DNA of 64,000 bases from Phytophthora colocasiae. Its lineage: Eukaryota; Oomycota; Peronosporomycetes; Peronosporales; Peronosporaceae. The stretch spans positions 2,604,001 to 2,668,000 of the forward strand of contig JAGKQI010000091.1 of the NCBI GenBank assembly GCA_018806915.1. Reading direction: 5' to 3'. The position numbers and the translations under genes were made by a program. The number at the start of each line of letters is the position of its first letter. Within the stretch, counting starts at the first letter, position 1. Below the pieces are notes generated by a model, which searched no databases, was not told the origin of the DNA, and saw only the letters and a list, made by a program, of their open reading frames with translations. This document shows, piece by piece, positions 53,213 through 63,935 of the stretch.

Positions 53213-54131
53213 TGGGCAGCAAAAAGGCAGGTTAAACTCGAAATCAAGAGCACCTTACCATTCTACACCTTTAGAAGCAACAGGGGCCGACAAGAAACGC
53301 TGCTGGTTCGCGTCTATAAGTGGTAGCGACGAACAACGCGTGGCACCATGTATTTAGCAGGAAGAAGCTTTATGTCGTCAGTGTGCACCATTTTCCTACG
53401 CGGACCGTCAGGAGTTACCTCGACTTTGATTATAATATCACACGCTCGGAGGCCTTCGACGGCATCAAGCTGCCTCAGCGTCGATAAGCTCAATTTCTCC
53501 ACCTCGATTGTTTTGTAGAGATCAATAACGTTGAGCTTTCCACCAGTTTTTCAGTCTCCGCAAGTTTGTTTATGTTTTCCTACACCAGAGTTTTCCACTT
53601 GCTCGACGACTTGCTTGCCTTCTCCGCACCAAGTCGTCCACTTTCGTTGTCTTGGACACGGCATCATCCGATTTCGTTATCTTGGACATCACGTCGTCCA
53701 CCTTCTCAAGACCAGAGATGGTTACTCTTCTCTCCTCCTCTGCCGAATCGACTTCCTCCTCCTCTTCTAAATCGGCTTCCTCCTCTTTAGAATCACAATC
53801 TTCGAAGTCGTACCGGCGCAGGAAGCGCGGCTGCTCCATGTAGCACACGAGGTAGGAGCAGTGTTCGAATCGACAGCTGAGATTCTAGTTTGGGATTTGG
53901 AGTTACAGGTTGGGAGGGGAGGGGGTAAACTAAATCTTCGTTTGAATTCTACGCGACTGACCTAAATGGATGTCACTGGGATTAAGAAATCTCTAAAATC
54001 AAGCCAAGCATTCGTTTGAATTCTACGCGACACGTACTCTTTTAGTTTCTCCTTCCGCTTAGAGCATTCTAATGAGGCCTTAAGCACCAGGAAATGTATC
54101 GTTTTGGCGTAATTAGAGGTTTATAAGCTCT
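53213..54131. other. Unassigned sequence with small open frames
   Basis: The minus-strand frames 53502-53314 (62 codons) and 53848-53570 (92 codons, very Glu/Asp-rich) have no recognised domain. The word TTCGTTTGAATTCTACGCGAC occurs twice, at about 53937 and 54010. I support no gene here. Confidence 0.3.
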
Positions 54132-54298
54132 GACTTTTTCTGTGCGATTCTACTTATCTCACGAATCGTAATTTGGTGTTAGGAGCCTGACTCACAATGT
54201 CTAGACAGATTCTAAGACAGATTCTAAGACATTGTGAGTCAGGCTCCTAACACCAAATTACGATTCGTGATATAAGTAGAATCGCACAGGAAAAGTCC
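54132..54298. repeat. Foldback hairpin element, arms of about 70 bp
   Basis: The arms 54132-54202 and 54227-54298 are reverse complements with only a few mismatches (CTGACTCACAATGTC against GACATTGTGAGTCAG at the centre). The loop holds a tandem AGACAGATTCTA. It contains no gene and is probably a foldback MITE. Confidence 0.85.
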
Positions 54299-54614
54299 AC
54301 AGATTGTGAATAGGGACATGTAGCATACATCGAAAGGCTCATAGGGGCGTACTACATGATGTGGTGCCAGCCAGCCATGAGCGGAGGGAAATTGGCGGTA
54401 CGAACGACGAGCTCACGCTTCAATAGTCATGCGATTCACTCTTGGCCTTCATTATCTTGTCTGCGCGATCCAACATCGTCGGTACACTGTACCTGGTACA
54501 TGTATTACATATAGTCGGTTCCCATACATATCAACGACGGTGTATGACAAGATGGGCAGTGAGTCTGAAACTGTATAGTGCGCAATACACTAAGATACGC
54601 GAGGAAGATGTTGC
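54299..54614. other. Unassigned sequence
   Basis: There is no supported gene. The 78-codon frame starting at 54442 runs into the effector upstream region and is not conserved in the other copy. Confidence 0.4.
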
Positions 54615-55119
54615 GTACGTATGTCGCATTGTAATCGAGTCCATTGATTTTGATGTTCCCAACGGAGTTGGCAACTGATAAACATTCAACACGTTTCGCG
54701 TTACACGAATAGTTATCCCTCCCCCTTCGTACTGGCACGCATTATTATTTTAACCAGGCAATGGATGTAAACGCGAGCTATCTGCAGCTCATCTCTCAAA
54801 CAAACTGTTTATTCTAGGCGGAGTAAACGCCGTCGAGACATCGTAATAAACCATGTTAATACTGTATACCCTCTCTAATATGGTCGTGCAGCATTATGCA
54901 GCTTATAAAAAGTTCGCATGCATTCATTTTAACCTGCGAAGATCGTTACAGTAGGACAATGACTGACGATGGAGGGTTGATGCATCGATTGAAACTGCTG
55001 CAAGGCGCTCGTTATACAAGTACCAACCGTTGTCCGCAAGCACCTCCTACCGGTAGTAGAAGTCCTACCTCCTCACTCTTCATTTTGCCGTCCAACCCCC
55101 ATCTCCAAGCCTCTGAGCC
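54615..55119 (+). promoter_or_regulatory. Upstream region of the intact RXLR effector
   Basis: It is homologous to 31838-32396. A TATAAAAAG box is at about 54904. A candidate oomycete initiator, CTTCATTTTGCCGTCC (55078-55093), lies about 40 nt before the ATG at 55120, the spacing typical of oomycete genes. The conservation extends evenly through the region, which argues for duplication of the whole gene with its promoter. Confidence 0.6.
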
Positions 55120-55653
55120 ATGCGTCTGTCTCTCATACTGTCAATTGCTATTGGTGCCATCTATTGCGCGACCTGTAACGCCATCCCGGCCTCCCACCAA
55201 AACAAGGTATCGGCGACGCACGTGGAGGATGCACGCATGAGCGACGACGTTGTTGACAGAAGATTTCTTCGTGTGGACCAAGAGAATGAAGAAACCGACA
55301 AGGAGGAGCGAGCCATCACTGCGTCGGGGAAAGTCAAGGCGTTATCCAAGGAAGTTTTGGGGGATTCTACCAAGGCAACCCGCGCTTTCGAGACGTGGGC
55401 GGGGAAAGGGTACAGTCTTGATGATATTAGTACCTGGTTAAAAACTGAGACGAAGGCGAAGTACGTTCCAGTCTACGAGGGCTATCTGGTCAATACGCAG
55501 GCCAGAAGCATTTTGGCGGATTCCGACAGAGCTCCACGCATTTTCCAGCTTTGGCAGAGTAAAGGATACACGCTGTCGAAGATTGACAACTGGTTGGATG
55601 ACCCAAAGTTTCATCAGATCTACAACAGCTACCTTACCCACCTGTACGACTGA
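55120..55653 (+). CDS. Secreted RXLR-dEER effector, intact
   Basis: A single exon of 177 residues. Residues 1-21 form a signal peptide (MRLS start, hydrophobic core, likely cleavage after CNA). RFLR is at 48-51 and DKEER ends at 64, giving the canonical RXLR-dEER host-translocation region. The rest holds two WY-like helical segments, FETWAGKGYSLDDISTWL and FQLWQSKGYTLSKIDNWL, each with the Trp and Tyr spaced alike. The protein is expected to be secreted from hyphae or haustoria and act inside plant cells; its target is unknown. It differs from the interrupted copy at about 31 codons by replacement and two by silent change, nearly all downstream of residue 45. Gene, promoter and 3' flank are shared with that copy. 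Confidence 0.93.
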   Translation: MRLSLILSIAIGAIYCATCNAIPASHQNKVSATHVEDARMSDDVVDRRFLRVDQENEETDKEERAITASGKVKALSKEVLGDSTKATRAFETWAGKGYSLDDISTWLKTETKAKYVPVYEGYLVNTQARSILADSDRAPRIFQLWQSKGYTLSKIDNWLDDPKFHQIYNSYLTHLYD

Positions 55654-56359
55654 GAAGGCCTTGTTGTAAAGAATGCGATTTAGACTCTTACTGAGAGAGT
55701 TCTACTGTTTCCACACACAAAATAAGACTGACCTTCAGTGATAATAGCCATGGAAGTTAACCTCGTTTCGGCAGACATGAATTCTACGCTGGTGCTGGAA
55801 GCATGGGTCCAAGGGGTGAATAAATCTACGTATACCAGCAGCTCCTGTGTTTAAGCAATCGTTGCCGGATTGGAGAGATGGTCGAAAGCCACTTAATTGT
55901 CTTGATGCTCTGCTAAAAGAAGAAAACGGGTCCGTGACCAACCCCGTCCTTTGATAAGAATGGTAGTTTAAGATATACTAGTATGAACCTAAACACGCGT
56001 GCGGTGTTTCTCCAACGTCAAAAAAGGGTAGCTGCTATGGTTGCTTAGCATACTAATTTCATTGCATCATTTCTGGCGGGTCTTTGGATCGTGGAATTTG
56101 ATCCACTATCTTGGCTTCAGGAGAATACTGAAGATCGCGTGCTGCACGTTCATCTCATTTGAAAATGTACGAACCAATAACACGTGTTAAAATATTTTCT
56201 GCAATTTTCACAATGACTTGGATGGTCTTTTTCTCGTAGGAAGATCGTCGTCTTTGGTAGTTCAACAGTATTTGGAACCCTCGGACGTCTTGACAATTCA
56301 TAGCGTATGTCGTGCTTATACATCTCATACTTAAATTTTGGTTCCGACAACATGCGCTC
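55654..56359 (+). other. Effector 3' flank and CRN-like repeat pieces
   Basis: The stretch 55735-55835 is a shortened effector 3' flank (compare 36500-36610). A piece reading LPDWRDGRKPLNCLDALL (55870-55915) matches the CRN-like pseudogene, and 56069-56155 matches 39597-39690. There is no complete gene. Confidence 0.6.
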
Positions 56360-57569
56360 GAACATACAGTAGGTACAGAACCTAGTTATGAACATAATGA
56401 TGAAGCTGGTGTAGCGTGCGTCTATTATCTTGCCCGGCACGTTGAGCAAATCGTATAGCTCTTGGCTTTCTTGCGTCCCGTTCACTTCACGAAACTCTCT
56501 CGCTGGCCTACAGCAACCACGTGTTGCTGCGCCGGACCCGTAGCTTAGCTGCTAGGCCCTATTTATTAATAGACAATACTTCTATCGTCTAACACATCGT
56601 CTTTCGACCAAGTCTTCTAGCTCTAGTTCCGTGCAGCTCGTGTAAGCCCGCCGACACCGTCGAGACGTCCAGACAACGCGAAGTAGCGCCCGCAGCTCCC
56701 CTGGAAGCACTCACCGAAGTACTGTCCGTTACTGCCGCCTGCTTCTCCGCCGTCCAGCCTCACCCGTTGCCCGCTCAGTACGCGCTACCGTCACCGTTGC
56801 TCGAAGTCCTGTCGACCCCGTTCCTCGTTCCGCGTGGCTTGCTTCCAAGCCGTCCAATTCTCAAGCAGCGCTGGGATCCACTTGACCACCAGCCCGCCAG
56901 TTCTCAAGTGAGCTCCTCAAAACCCTTCGTTCTTCGCGGGTCCCCGTTCTTCAAGGTCCCTGCTGTATCGTCCGCCATATCCAGTATCCTGCAGCTGACT
57001 GGAGCCATCCTCGTTCCACTGCCCCATCACTGCCTCGTTCACTCGTTCGCTCGAGTACATGTACTCGTAGAAGGCCACGGCATTCATTGGCTCGCGCCAC
57101 GAACATTCGCCAGTACCTGGACCACTGAGACTTCTCCCACAGGTGCAGCCTCTCTTCGTGCTCATCGTCCGTACCCCACGGTTCTTCAAGCGTCCTCCCT
57201 GTCTGTCCGTCTCGCGAGTGTCCAGCATCTGTGTCCTCCTGTTACACTGGAGTAGCAGAAATGTTTGGCTTGTTCGACAAAGACATTCTCGTGCAAAAGC
57301 TCGGTCCTATTGAGACGTTTGAATCCAGATGTGTGGTATTCCCCAATTGGTTGCAGCACATAGTCAAGTCGTTTTCACTCGAAGACGATGACAAACCTGG
57401 TGTTCGCAAAATTCTGGTATTTTTTTCTGCTCAAGCACTCAATGGAGTAATCCAGGAGCTTCAACTGCCAGATCTCGTGGAACAGAATAAAACAATGCTG
57501 CCTCAACGTGGCGTATCACTTGATGCTGCCAAGAATTATCGCCAAGAGCTGATACATGAACGACGGTGA
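56360..57569 (+). pseudogene. DUF4246-like gene fragment split by a solo LTR
   Basis: Plus-strand coding lies at about 56366-56409 (VGTEPSYEHNDEAG) and continues after the LTR at 57247 (VAEMFGLFDKDIL), counting CTGG once and in frame. It runs to a stop at 57569. The second part holds FPNWLQHIVKSFSLEDD and KPGVRKILVFF, which resemble the conserved C-terminal core of DUF4246 proteins (a fungal and oomycete family of unknown function, possibly oxygenase-like). Most of the N-terminus is absent or degenerate. The ATG at 57231 lies in LTR sequence and is not a real start. Confidence 0.55.
56410..57246 (-). repeat. Gypsy-2 solo LTR with CTGG target duplication
   Basis: This 837-bp LTR, TGTAACAGGAGG...GCACGCTACA on the minus strand, is flanked by CTGG at 56406-56409 and 57247-57250. 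It is a complete LTR without internal sequence, the product of LTR-LTR recombination. It fixes both ends of the family LTR and shows a 4-bp target duplication. Confidence 0.92.
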
Positions 57570-58600
57570 TGATGAGAGACAGTTTTCACTCTGCGAGCAC
57601 TAGGACACAGTGGAGCAGTGACAATACTTTCAGTTATTGTTTTAAGAAAGAAGACGAGGAACCACAAAGAGATGAAGTTGGAACCGATGGTAGAGTCCAA
57701 AAGTTAAGAGCGCACAAAGAAGGATTTCCGAGATTATTTAGTGTCAGTTGATCCTGGGAACCAGAATATCATTTTTGATTTACAGCATTAAAACATCGCA
57801 GGCTTTTCGATGGAACCACGACCGTTGTTCGAGTTTAACATGTAGCTAGCAATCTCTAAGATGCAGAGATACGTCAGAAATGGTGGGATGAAATTGATAT
57901 CCAGTTATTACTCAGAACATTTAAACAAACGTTGTTGGTTTGGGAACATGGTCAAAAACCACTTGAATGTCTTGAAGCTCTGCTGAAAAACGAGCCCGAG
58001 AAGCACACTAAATTGAGGGATGTGGCTAAAGGGGGCCGTTGCTGAGTTGGTATGGACGCCAATTCTGGCGAGGAATACAGTACGGAATCAAGAGGACGAG
58101 GGTGAAAAAAAAACACGGAAAAGAAAGAGAGTGCTCAAATTATCTGCAGAGGAGAAGACACGTTTTGTACTGGAGCGAGAAGTGGAATTTGAGCCATCCT
58201 ACCCCACGCTGAAATGGACGTTCAATCAGCTCGTACTACACGAGAAATTGAGTGTTCTTCCAATTGAAGAATGGTTCTACGACACGTTACTGCCCATCGC
58301 CTACTGAAGCTCTAGTTGCACTGTGAAAAGATCGACCGTGAGCTTTCTGCGGTACATACGTACATGATGTAAGTTCTCTTGCTAATTGTGGAGAGAGAAG
58401 GATTCAAGAGAACTGAAGCAGATTGTAGCCTATCCTACTGGCATCGACGGTGTCTGGGTCATTGAATCCCTCAAGGTTTGGCAACGAAATTCAAGAGTGA
58501 AGTTACAGTGCTGGAAAATGTACCGAATGACGAGAATAGTGCACCCATCACTATTCTGTTGCGTCTTTGGTATTACACTGACTTAATCCTTTGTCACGGC
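57570..58600 (+). pseudogene. CRN-like fragments
   Basis: Short plus-strand pieces, frames broken: HGQKPLECLEALL and EPEKHTKLRDVA (about 57,945-58,030), a basic/acidic stretch (58,080-58,200), LLKL..HCEKIDRELSAV (about 58,310-58,350), and IVAYPTGIDGVWVIESLKV (58,425-58,480). The order matches the minus-strand pseudogene at 39560-38900. Stops interrupt throughout. The frame 58020-58307 is open by chance across part of it. Confidence 0.45.
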
Positions 58601-58990
58601 TGAACAAATAGACATAGTGTCCAGGGTTGATCTAGTGGAATAATCCAATGGTTGCAACACTAAGTATCAATAACGAATGTTGTCGGATCAACCAACAGAA
58701 ATGATTCCAGCTACATTTGAAGTTGATGCAACAAATTACAAGCCACGGTGTGAGTTGTGTGTGTGTCAAAGGCTACATCATTTTAGTACTTAAGTTTTTT
58801 CTTCGGCAAAACAAACTTAAGTACTAAAATGATGTAGCCATTTGAGTATCTGACTACCTGGTAGTCAACAATCTTGAAAAGGCGCGACGAATCTTCAACC
58901 GGTTAAGTACGAAACGCTTTTCGATTTTTTTTACCGCGCCCAGTCAGTCAAGTCTCAGTTATCATAGGTCCCAGACCGCATTTATTGGTG
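58601..58990. other. Intergenic, upstream of TBC gene, with hairpin
   Basis: It contains a perfect inverted repeat with 27-bp arms, 58771-58797 and 58813-58839 (GGCTACATCATTTTAG...CTAAAATGATGTAGCC). Nothing else is recognisable. A TTTTTTTT run precedes the gene at about 58,924. Confidence 0.7.
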
Positions 58991-60932
58991 ATGGAGGTTT
59001 TGCGCTTCCCAGTGTCTTCGCCACGCTCGTCAACCGCTAATGTATGGGAGCGTCTTCTACAAACATTTGCTGTACCAGTTTTGCCTTCAAACCGCTTCTT
59101 GGTACGTTTATTTTCTCTTTTTAAAAACATTTTTAATACCTTGTAATTTTCAAACATGTTGGTGTTGTTAGCCTAAAATCAAAGCTGGTCCGTTGCTAGT
59201 TGAGGTCGGGCAACCTCCAGAGTGGAAACCTTTTGAAGTAGTGCTGGCTGGAGCAAGCACTGGAGACCTGGGGTTATATTACTACCCACATAAGGAAGCA
59301 GTCACCCCAACGGGTTGTATTCAACTGCAGAATGCCCATATCGACAGTCTCGAAGAGGTTCTGATGGTGGTGACCAAGGACAAGACGTGGTTTCTCTGTG
59401 CCGATCATGTGCGTGACGCCAGCGACTGGAGTGATGCCATCTGCAGTGCTATTGAGCGTGTTAGTAACGATGGGGTTGCTGGTCTACCACAAGAGAGATT
59501 GACGCAACGTCGACGTCTTGACAGTGGGGTTTCGGCTGTCACGTTATGTGAATTGCAGTCACGTGACACTAAAGCTAGAGTGGATGAGTTTCTTGAGGTT
59601 TTCGTGCGCTCTACAAGGGAGGATATGACTTTGCAGGCAGCAAAAGGAGCTCTCTCGTGGTCGTGTATGAGGAGTCTTACGTGGAAAGTGTGGTTGGACT
59701 ATTTGCCGGCTGATGTGCCTTTCAGCCAGTGGGGAGCTATTGCTAGTGAAAAGAGACAACGGTATGAGAAGGAGAGATACAAACACAGTTTGTTCCAGGA
59801 TCTGCTCATCGGAAAGCAGAGGCCGGAAGAGTTTTTGACCATGTGTGAAGTATCGACTGACAACCTTTTGTACAGTATTTACAAGGATGTTCGTCGAACG
59901 CGTGGAGAAATGCCGTTTTTCCGAGACGCGTTTGTCCAGTGTCTAATGATCCGCGTATTGTACGTGTATTCCATGACTCATTCGGAGATCTCGTACAACC
60001 AAGGCATGGGGGAATTGTTGGCCACACTCGTGTACCTATTGCATATTGAGCAGTGGCCCATTGAGGAAGACGACATGGAGGAAGTGGTTGCTGGAGAATG
60101 CGATATGGAGTCAGAAGGGCATCTCGCAGGTTCCTACTTCCTCCCTGCTTCGTCCCTTGAGAAAGAACAAGTCGAAGACACCAGCACGGAGGAAGAAGAA
60201 CCATCGTACGTATACGTCGAGAGCTTCATCAACATCCAAAACGACGATTCATTCCTTGATCGCGATACTTTTCTCCGCTTAGCTCCGTTTGCTGGTGGAT
60301 CGGGCAAGTACTATGAGTGCTGCCGTGATGCAGCGAGTGAAATCGTTCGTGATCTCACTGCGTCTGAGTTCATTGAGCATGATGCTTATCTGTTGTTGGA
60401 GGAGATGATGCTGCGCATGGCAGGCACTTACTGCCCTCACGTTTCAATGGGAACCATTCCACGCAGGAAATCGAAGTCGCAGGCTGATAAACCACTCAGC
60501 TCGGCGGATCAGTTGCCTGTTTCGCCTTTGGACGACCAGATGAATCGGATCCATCACCACATCTTGAGTCGCTGTGATCCTCCGACAGCGAGACATCTTG
60601 CTAAGCTGGGAGTGGAGCCACAGATTTTCCTGCTTCGTTGGGTCCGTGTATTGATGGCACGTGAGTTCGAGACACCTCAGGTGTGGCAAGTTTGGGACGC
60701 CATCTTCAGCCTCACACCAAGCGATTTCTCGTTCATCAACTTGCTGTGTGTCGCTGTTGTGCGCGAATTCCGCGAGGAGATTCTGGTTGCTGAAGACGCG
60801 ACCAATGTGCTCCTTAGCTTGCGCAACATTTCGGACCGGATCGATCCTGCCCGACTTGTGGACAACGCCCGTGAGCTGTACGATGCGCTACTAATTGCTG
60901 CTGCCGTGGAAGCATCCATGGGATCGACCTAA
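58991..60932 (+). CDS. PH and TBC domain protein, putative Rab GTPase-activating protein
   Basis: Exon 1 is 58991-59101 (37 codons from ATG 58991), the intron 59102-59171 (GTACGT...TTAG, 70 bp) and exon 2 59172-60932, for 623 residues. Splicing is in phase 0 and gives PKIKAGPLLVEVG, the start of a PH domain (about residues 38-135). The TBC domain follows. Both catalytic fingers are present: the arginine finger in IYKDVRRT (Arg about 279) and the glutamine finger in SYNQGM (Gln about 314). An acidic insert (about 325-380) interrupts the TBC fold before FLLRWVRVLMAREF near residue 520. It should accelerate GTP hydrolysis on a Rab at an endomembrane; TBC1D5-type proteins have a similar split TBC. 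It is the first ordinary gene right of the repeats. Confidence 0.9.
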
Positions 60933-61039
60933 GCGCAGATTTAACTTAATCACAGTAGTGTGTGACGTTTGTGAATATTGTCATTGCAAGTCTTCAAAAC
61001 AAGGCGCTAGCTCGCCTAGCACCGTCAGCAGCCTCTACT

Positions 61040-62375
61040 CTATTTCTTCTTACCGCCCTTCTTGCCGTTCTTCTTGAGCAGATTGCCTTGACGAGCTTTC
61101 GAACGCGGTCGCAAAGGCAGTTTTCGGTTAGCTGAAGCTTGAGCAGCTTCTGCCTTAAGATCAACACGTGGCAAGTCCGTGCGCACCTCGATCGTTGTCT
61201 TCTTCTCCATCATCTTCTCGTGATCTTTCTGTTCAGCCAAAAAGCATGTTTGTTAGCCTTTATTTGTCAAGAAGCAGTAACAATTGAAAACTTACAAAGT
61301 TGGTGCGGAAGGTGATCATTCGCTCAAGTTTCTCGCGGTTGTAGAATTTGCCCTTGGTGTCAACCAGGAAGAAACCGCGAGTGTTGGCCAGCTTGAGGAT
61401 AATGTTGTTCTTGGTGTTGGGATTCGCCGACACATACGAGATTGGCACATCAATAGGCTTCCCGAAATCCTAAACCAATTTTTACACAGATAAGTACCAA
61501 TTCATAAAAGAAACTATTGAGAAAATCTTACTCCGAAGAACTTGTGCGTTGTAAAACGCAGCTTGTCACCGCCCGCGACAACCGAAATACGCGCCACAGT
61601 TCGCTGAAACAACAGATAAACATTCCAGTTCAAACTTCAACTTGCAGCACACGCACAATTCAACTTTACTAACCCGTGCGTGAAAGCCAATGAGGCCTGC
61701 CAGCAGAATACTCATGCCGAAACCCATCGACGAGCCAAAGTCGTCCGAGATGAACGAGAAGAACGTGGGCTCTCCCAAAACAGGGTGCACTACATAAACA
61801 CCACTATCAGCAACAACATTTCCATTTCTAACACAACGACTTAGGACTTACTTTCCACGAGACTTTGCTCGTAGCCTTTCAACCACGACCAGAAAGCAAT
61901 CTACACATTTAATTCAATATCAGTATGTCATTTCACTTTGAAATACACTTGGTACTTACGTGAGCGAGAGAACCAGCCGACATGTAGCCGAAGTAGCTCT
62001 GTAATAGAATAAAAAAGTGTCATCATCCCCTTCTTTCCAGTTTTGAGTTCGTAAAGAATACACCTTTTGAGGATATTCGTACAGCAGGTCACCTCCCTGT
62101 GGCTCGTTATGCTCGGGGTGGTTAGCCAATACATTGTCCCATAGTTTAGTATTGGTGAGTTCCTCTTCCTCCTCCTTCTCGGGCTTTTTACCCGCTGGTG
62201 CACTATTGACACATTCAGTAAAGTTAGCATAACTCCTTCAATATACATCCGTTCGTGGAGAGCGAAGGACGTACGTGGAGCTGAAGAAGCGCAGGACTTG
62301 ATACGGGTCATTGTGCGACCGACGGGCAAGCAGCGAGAGACGCACGGACGGACGACGCAGCGCACTGACCAACAT
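61040..62375 (-). CDS. TMEM223-like mitochondrial membrane protein (eight exons)
   Basis: The exons, in coding order, are 62375-62275, 62202-62064, 61998-61960, 61900-61852, 61789-61674, 61603-61532, 61469-61296 and 61228-61040, all with GT-AG borders and continuous frame; the product is 292 residues. Residues 1-33 (MLVSALRRPSVRLSLLARRS...) look like a mitochondrial targeting peptide. Two hydrophobic segments follow (YFGYMSAGSLAHIAFWSWL; GFGMSILLAGLIGFHA). Then comes the TMEM223 core, with VVAGGDKLRFTTHKFFG and RGFFLVDTKGKFYN. The C-terminus is Lys-rich. In animals TMEM223 helps assemble cytochrome c oxidase in the inner membrane. The start at 62375 is preferred to the in-frame ATG at 62480, which would bury the targeting signal. 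It converges with the TBC gene, 107 bp apart. Confidence 0.82.
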
Positions 62376-62518
62376 GTTGCTCGTCACAATTGGATGCTCG
62401 AAGATGGGCCACAGGATAAGTTGTCCGGTTGAGTATGACTCACACAAAATGTTTCCATAATGAACGGAAGTGTATTTCAAGGTGACAATTTTAACACGGA
62501 CATTTTACTGTTAAGTTC
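62376..62518. promoter_or_regulatory. Divergent promoter region between TMEM223-like and small gene
   Basis: Only 143 bp separate two divergent starts, so the promoter is probably shared. CATTTTACTG at 62501-62510 is a possible initiator for the plus-strand gene. Confidence 0.45.
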
Positions 62519-62947
62519 ATGATGAGGCAGCGTCCGCGTGAGGTGCCAGTGACAAAGCCTTCAGCCGAGCAGAGCTACGTGTACGGGAACTAAGGAAGAT
62601 AATTTAAACTTATTATGGTGGTATGAATCATTAAACTAATCTGTGGATTTAGTCCTAAAGTGCTGCTACGTCCAGAAGAGCGTCATGATCAGCGACGCTG
62701 GCTACCGAATGAGCGTACACCCGGTGCGTCTAAGCACTCGGCGATAAACCAGCAACAGGACGTCATGAAAATCAAGTAAGCACTGCAGAAATCAGAGGAT
62801 TTTTTTCTCGTTGACTTTCTAAAGATTATGCTCTGCTCGTGAGACAGAGTCGACGAGTTCTGCTCCGAAATCGAAGTGGACAAGCTGAATGCGTTGGAAG
62901 AAGAGGTGCTACAGAAAACCCAGTTGCATGTCAAGTTGAAGTGGTGA
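62519..62947 (+). CDS. Small three-exon gene, unknown function
   Basis: The exons are 62519-62580, 62653-62775 and 62848-62947, with introns GTACGG...TTAG and GTAAGC...ACAG; the frame is continuous to TGA at 62945-62947. The product is about 94 residues, charged, with RPEERHDQRRWLPNERTPG in exon 2 and a short helical end (VDKLNALEEEVLQKTQLHV). I do not recognise the family. The start could also be the second ATG at 62522. The last exon might instead splice onward to a further small open frame at 63066-63230. The steady frame across two good introns is the main support. Confidence 0.5.
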
Positions 62948-63065
62948 CGCTGTTGTTGATGTTGCTCTAGGTTGCAATCTTGGAGAGTGAGGTTGTTTAT
63001 TCGAGCATAGTGATGCAGTGTTGTGAAAATTGAGGCATTGATCTTCGAAGTTGTCATTGATTTAG

Positions 63066-63230
63066 ATGGAGAAATTCGTGAAGGAATTTTACGTCGCGAC
63101 TGCCATGTTTTCAACTCAAGGGGCGGCTCAGAAGATGTACGTTGAGAATACGGTATCAGGGATATTTGATCACCACACTGACGTCAACTACCATTGCTAT
63201 AGTCTCATTGAACGTCTTAAGAGATCCTAG
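63066..63230 (+). CDS. Possible small ORF or extra 3' exon
   Basis: A frame of 54 codons starts with ATG directly after TTGATTTAG, a good acceptor-like sequence, and reads MEKFVKEFYVATAMFSTQGA to a TAG at 63228-63230. It could be a last exon of the gene at 62519. No donor upstream was settled. Confidence 0.25.
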   Translation: MEKFVKEFYVATAMFSTQGAAQKMYVENTVSGIFDHHTDVNYHCYSLIERLKRS

Positions 63231-63466
63231 TTTTGAATCAAGTCTGTAAATTTACTGTCTACGTCGTAGCTTTAAATTAGAGCACTCGAGGTTTTGGTTA
63301 CTGCAGGAAGATCAAGTGAACCGAATCGCTCATCACCACGGCGTTTACAATTGAGCTGCAGTTTGCTATCATCTCTTCATACCTTCTTCCTCTAGGGTCG
63401 ATTCTACAATACATCGTACATGACTGACTTCTCATCTTGAAGCGTAGTGTAGTTCTCTCCATCGTC
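63231..63466. other. Intergenic or 3' untranslated
   Basis: No gene seen. The overlapping minus-strand frame 63298-63597 is a shadow of the coiled-coil gene's end. Confidence 0.5.
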
Positions 63467-63935
63467 TCAAAATATATCTGGCGGTGGTGGTGGTAGAAAA
63501 GACCCTTGACCTCCTCGAGGCTCATTTTGCTGCACAACATACTGCAATCTGTAGTTTGTAATGCGGAGCTGCTTGACTTGCGTTTGGAGCTCCTCAATCA
63601 CGAGCTGTTGTGTCTCTGTCTGGTGCCTGTACGTGTCCACTTCACCCAGCGCAGCTTTTAGTAGACGATTCTGATGCTCAGCAGCTTCCAGTCGTGTCTG
63701 CATCTCTCTCATCTCTTGTTGCCATAGCTGCATCTGCCGTTCTTGCTCCAATACGCGTCGCTGGTTCTCCTCTTGGAGTCGTCGTACTTCATGCTGTAGT
63801 TGCGTCGTCTGTTCGTTGAGCTGGTTCGTGTAGCTCTGAGACGAGCCATTGGTGTTGCCCTGTAGCTTGAGCGCATTGAGCCGCTCGATCGTAGCGTCAA
63901 AGTCCATGAAGAGCACGAGGTTATTCTTTTCCTTC
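63467..63935 (-). CDS. Coiled-coil protein, partial at right edge
   Basis: The terminal exon runs from an AG at about 63936 (KEKNNLVLFMDFDATIERL) to the stop at 63467. It is a nearly continuous heptad-rich, Gln/Glu-rich coiled coil (LQHEVRRLQEENQRRVLEQE, EHQNRLLKAALGEVDTYRH) with a Pro-rich tail (FLPPPPPDIF). A local ATG at 63907 could serve as start. However, the minus strand at the very edge reads GTATGT (64000-63995) and ends in TATTCAG before 63935. That suits a short intron, so earlier exons probably lie beyond the window. No enzymatic domain is seen; a structural or scaffold role is likely. Confidence 0.65.
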
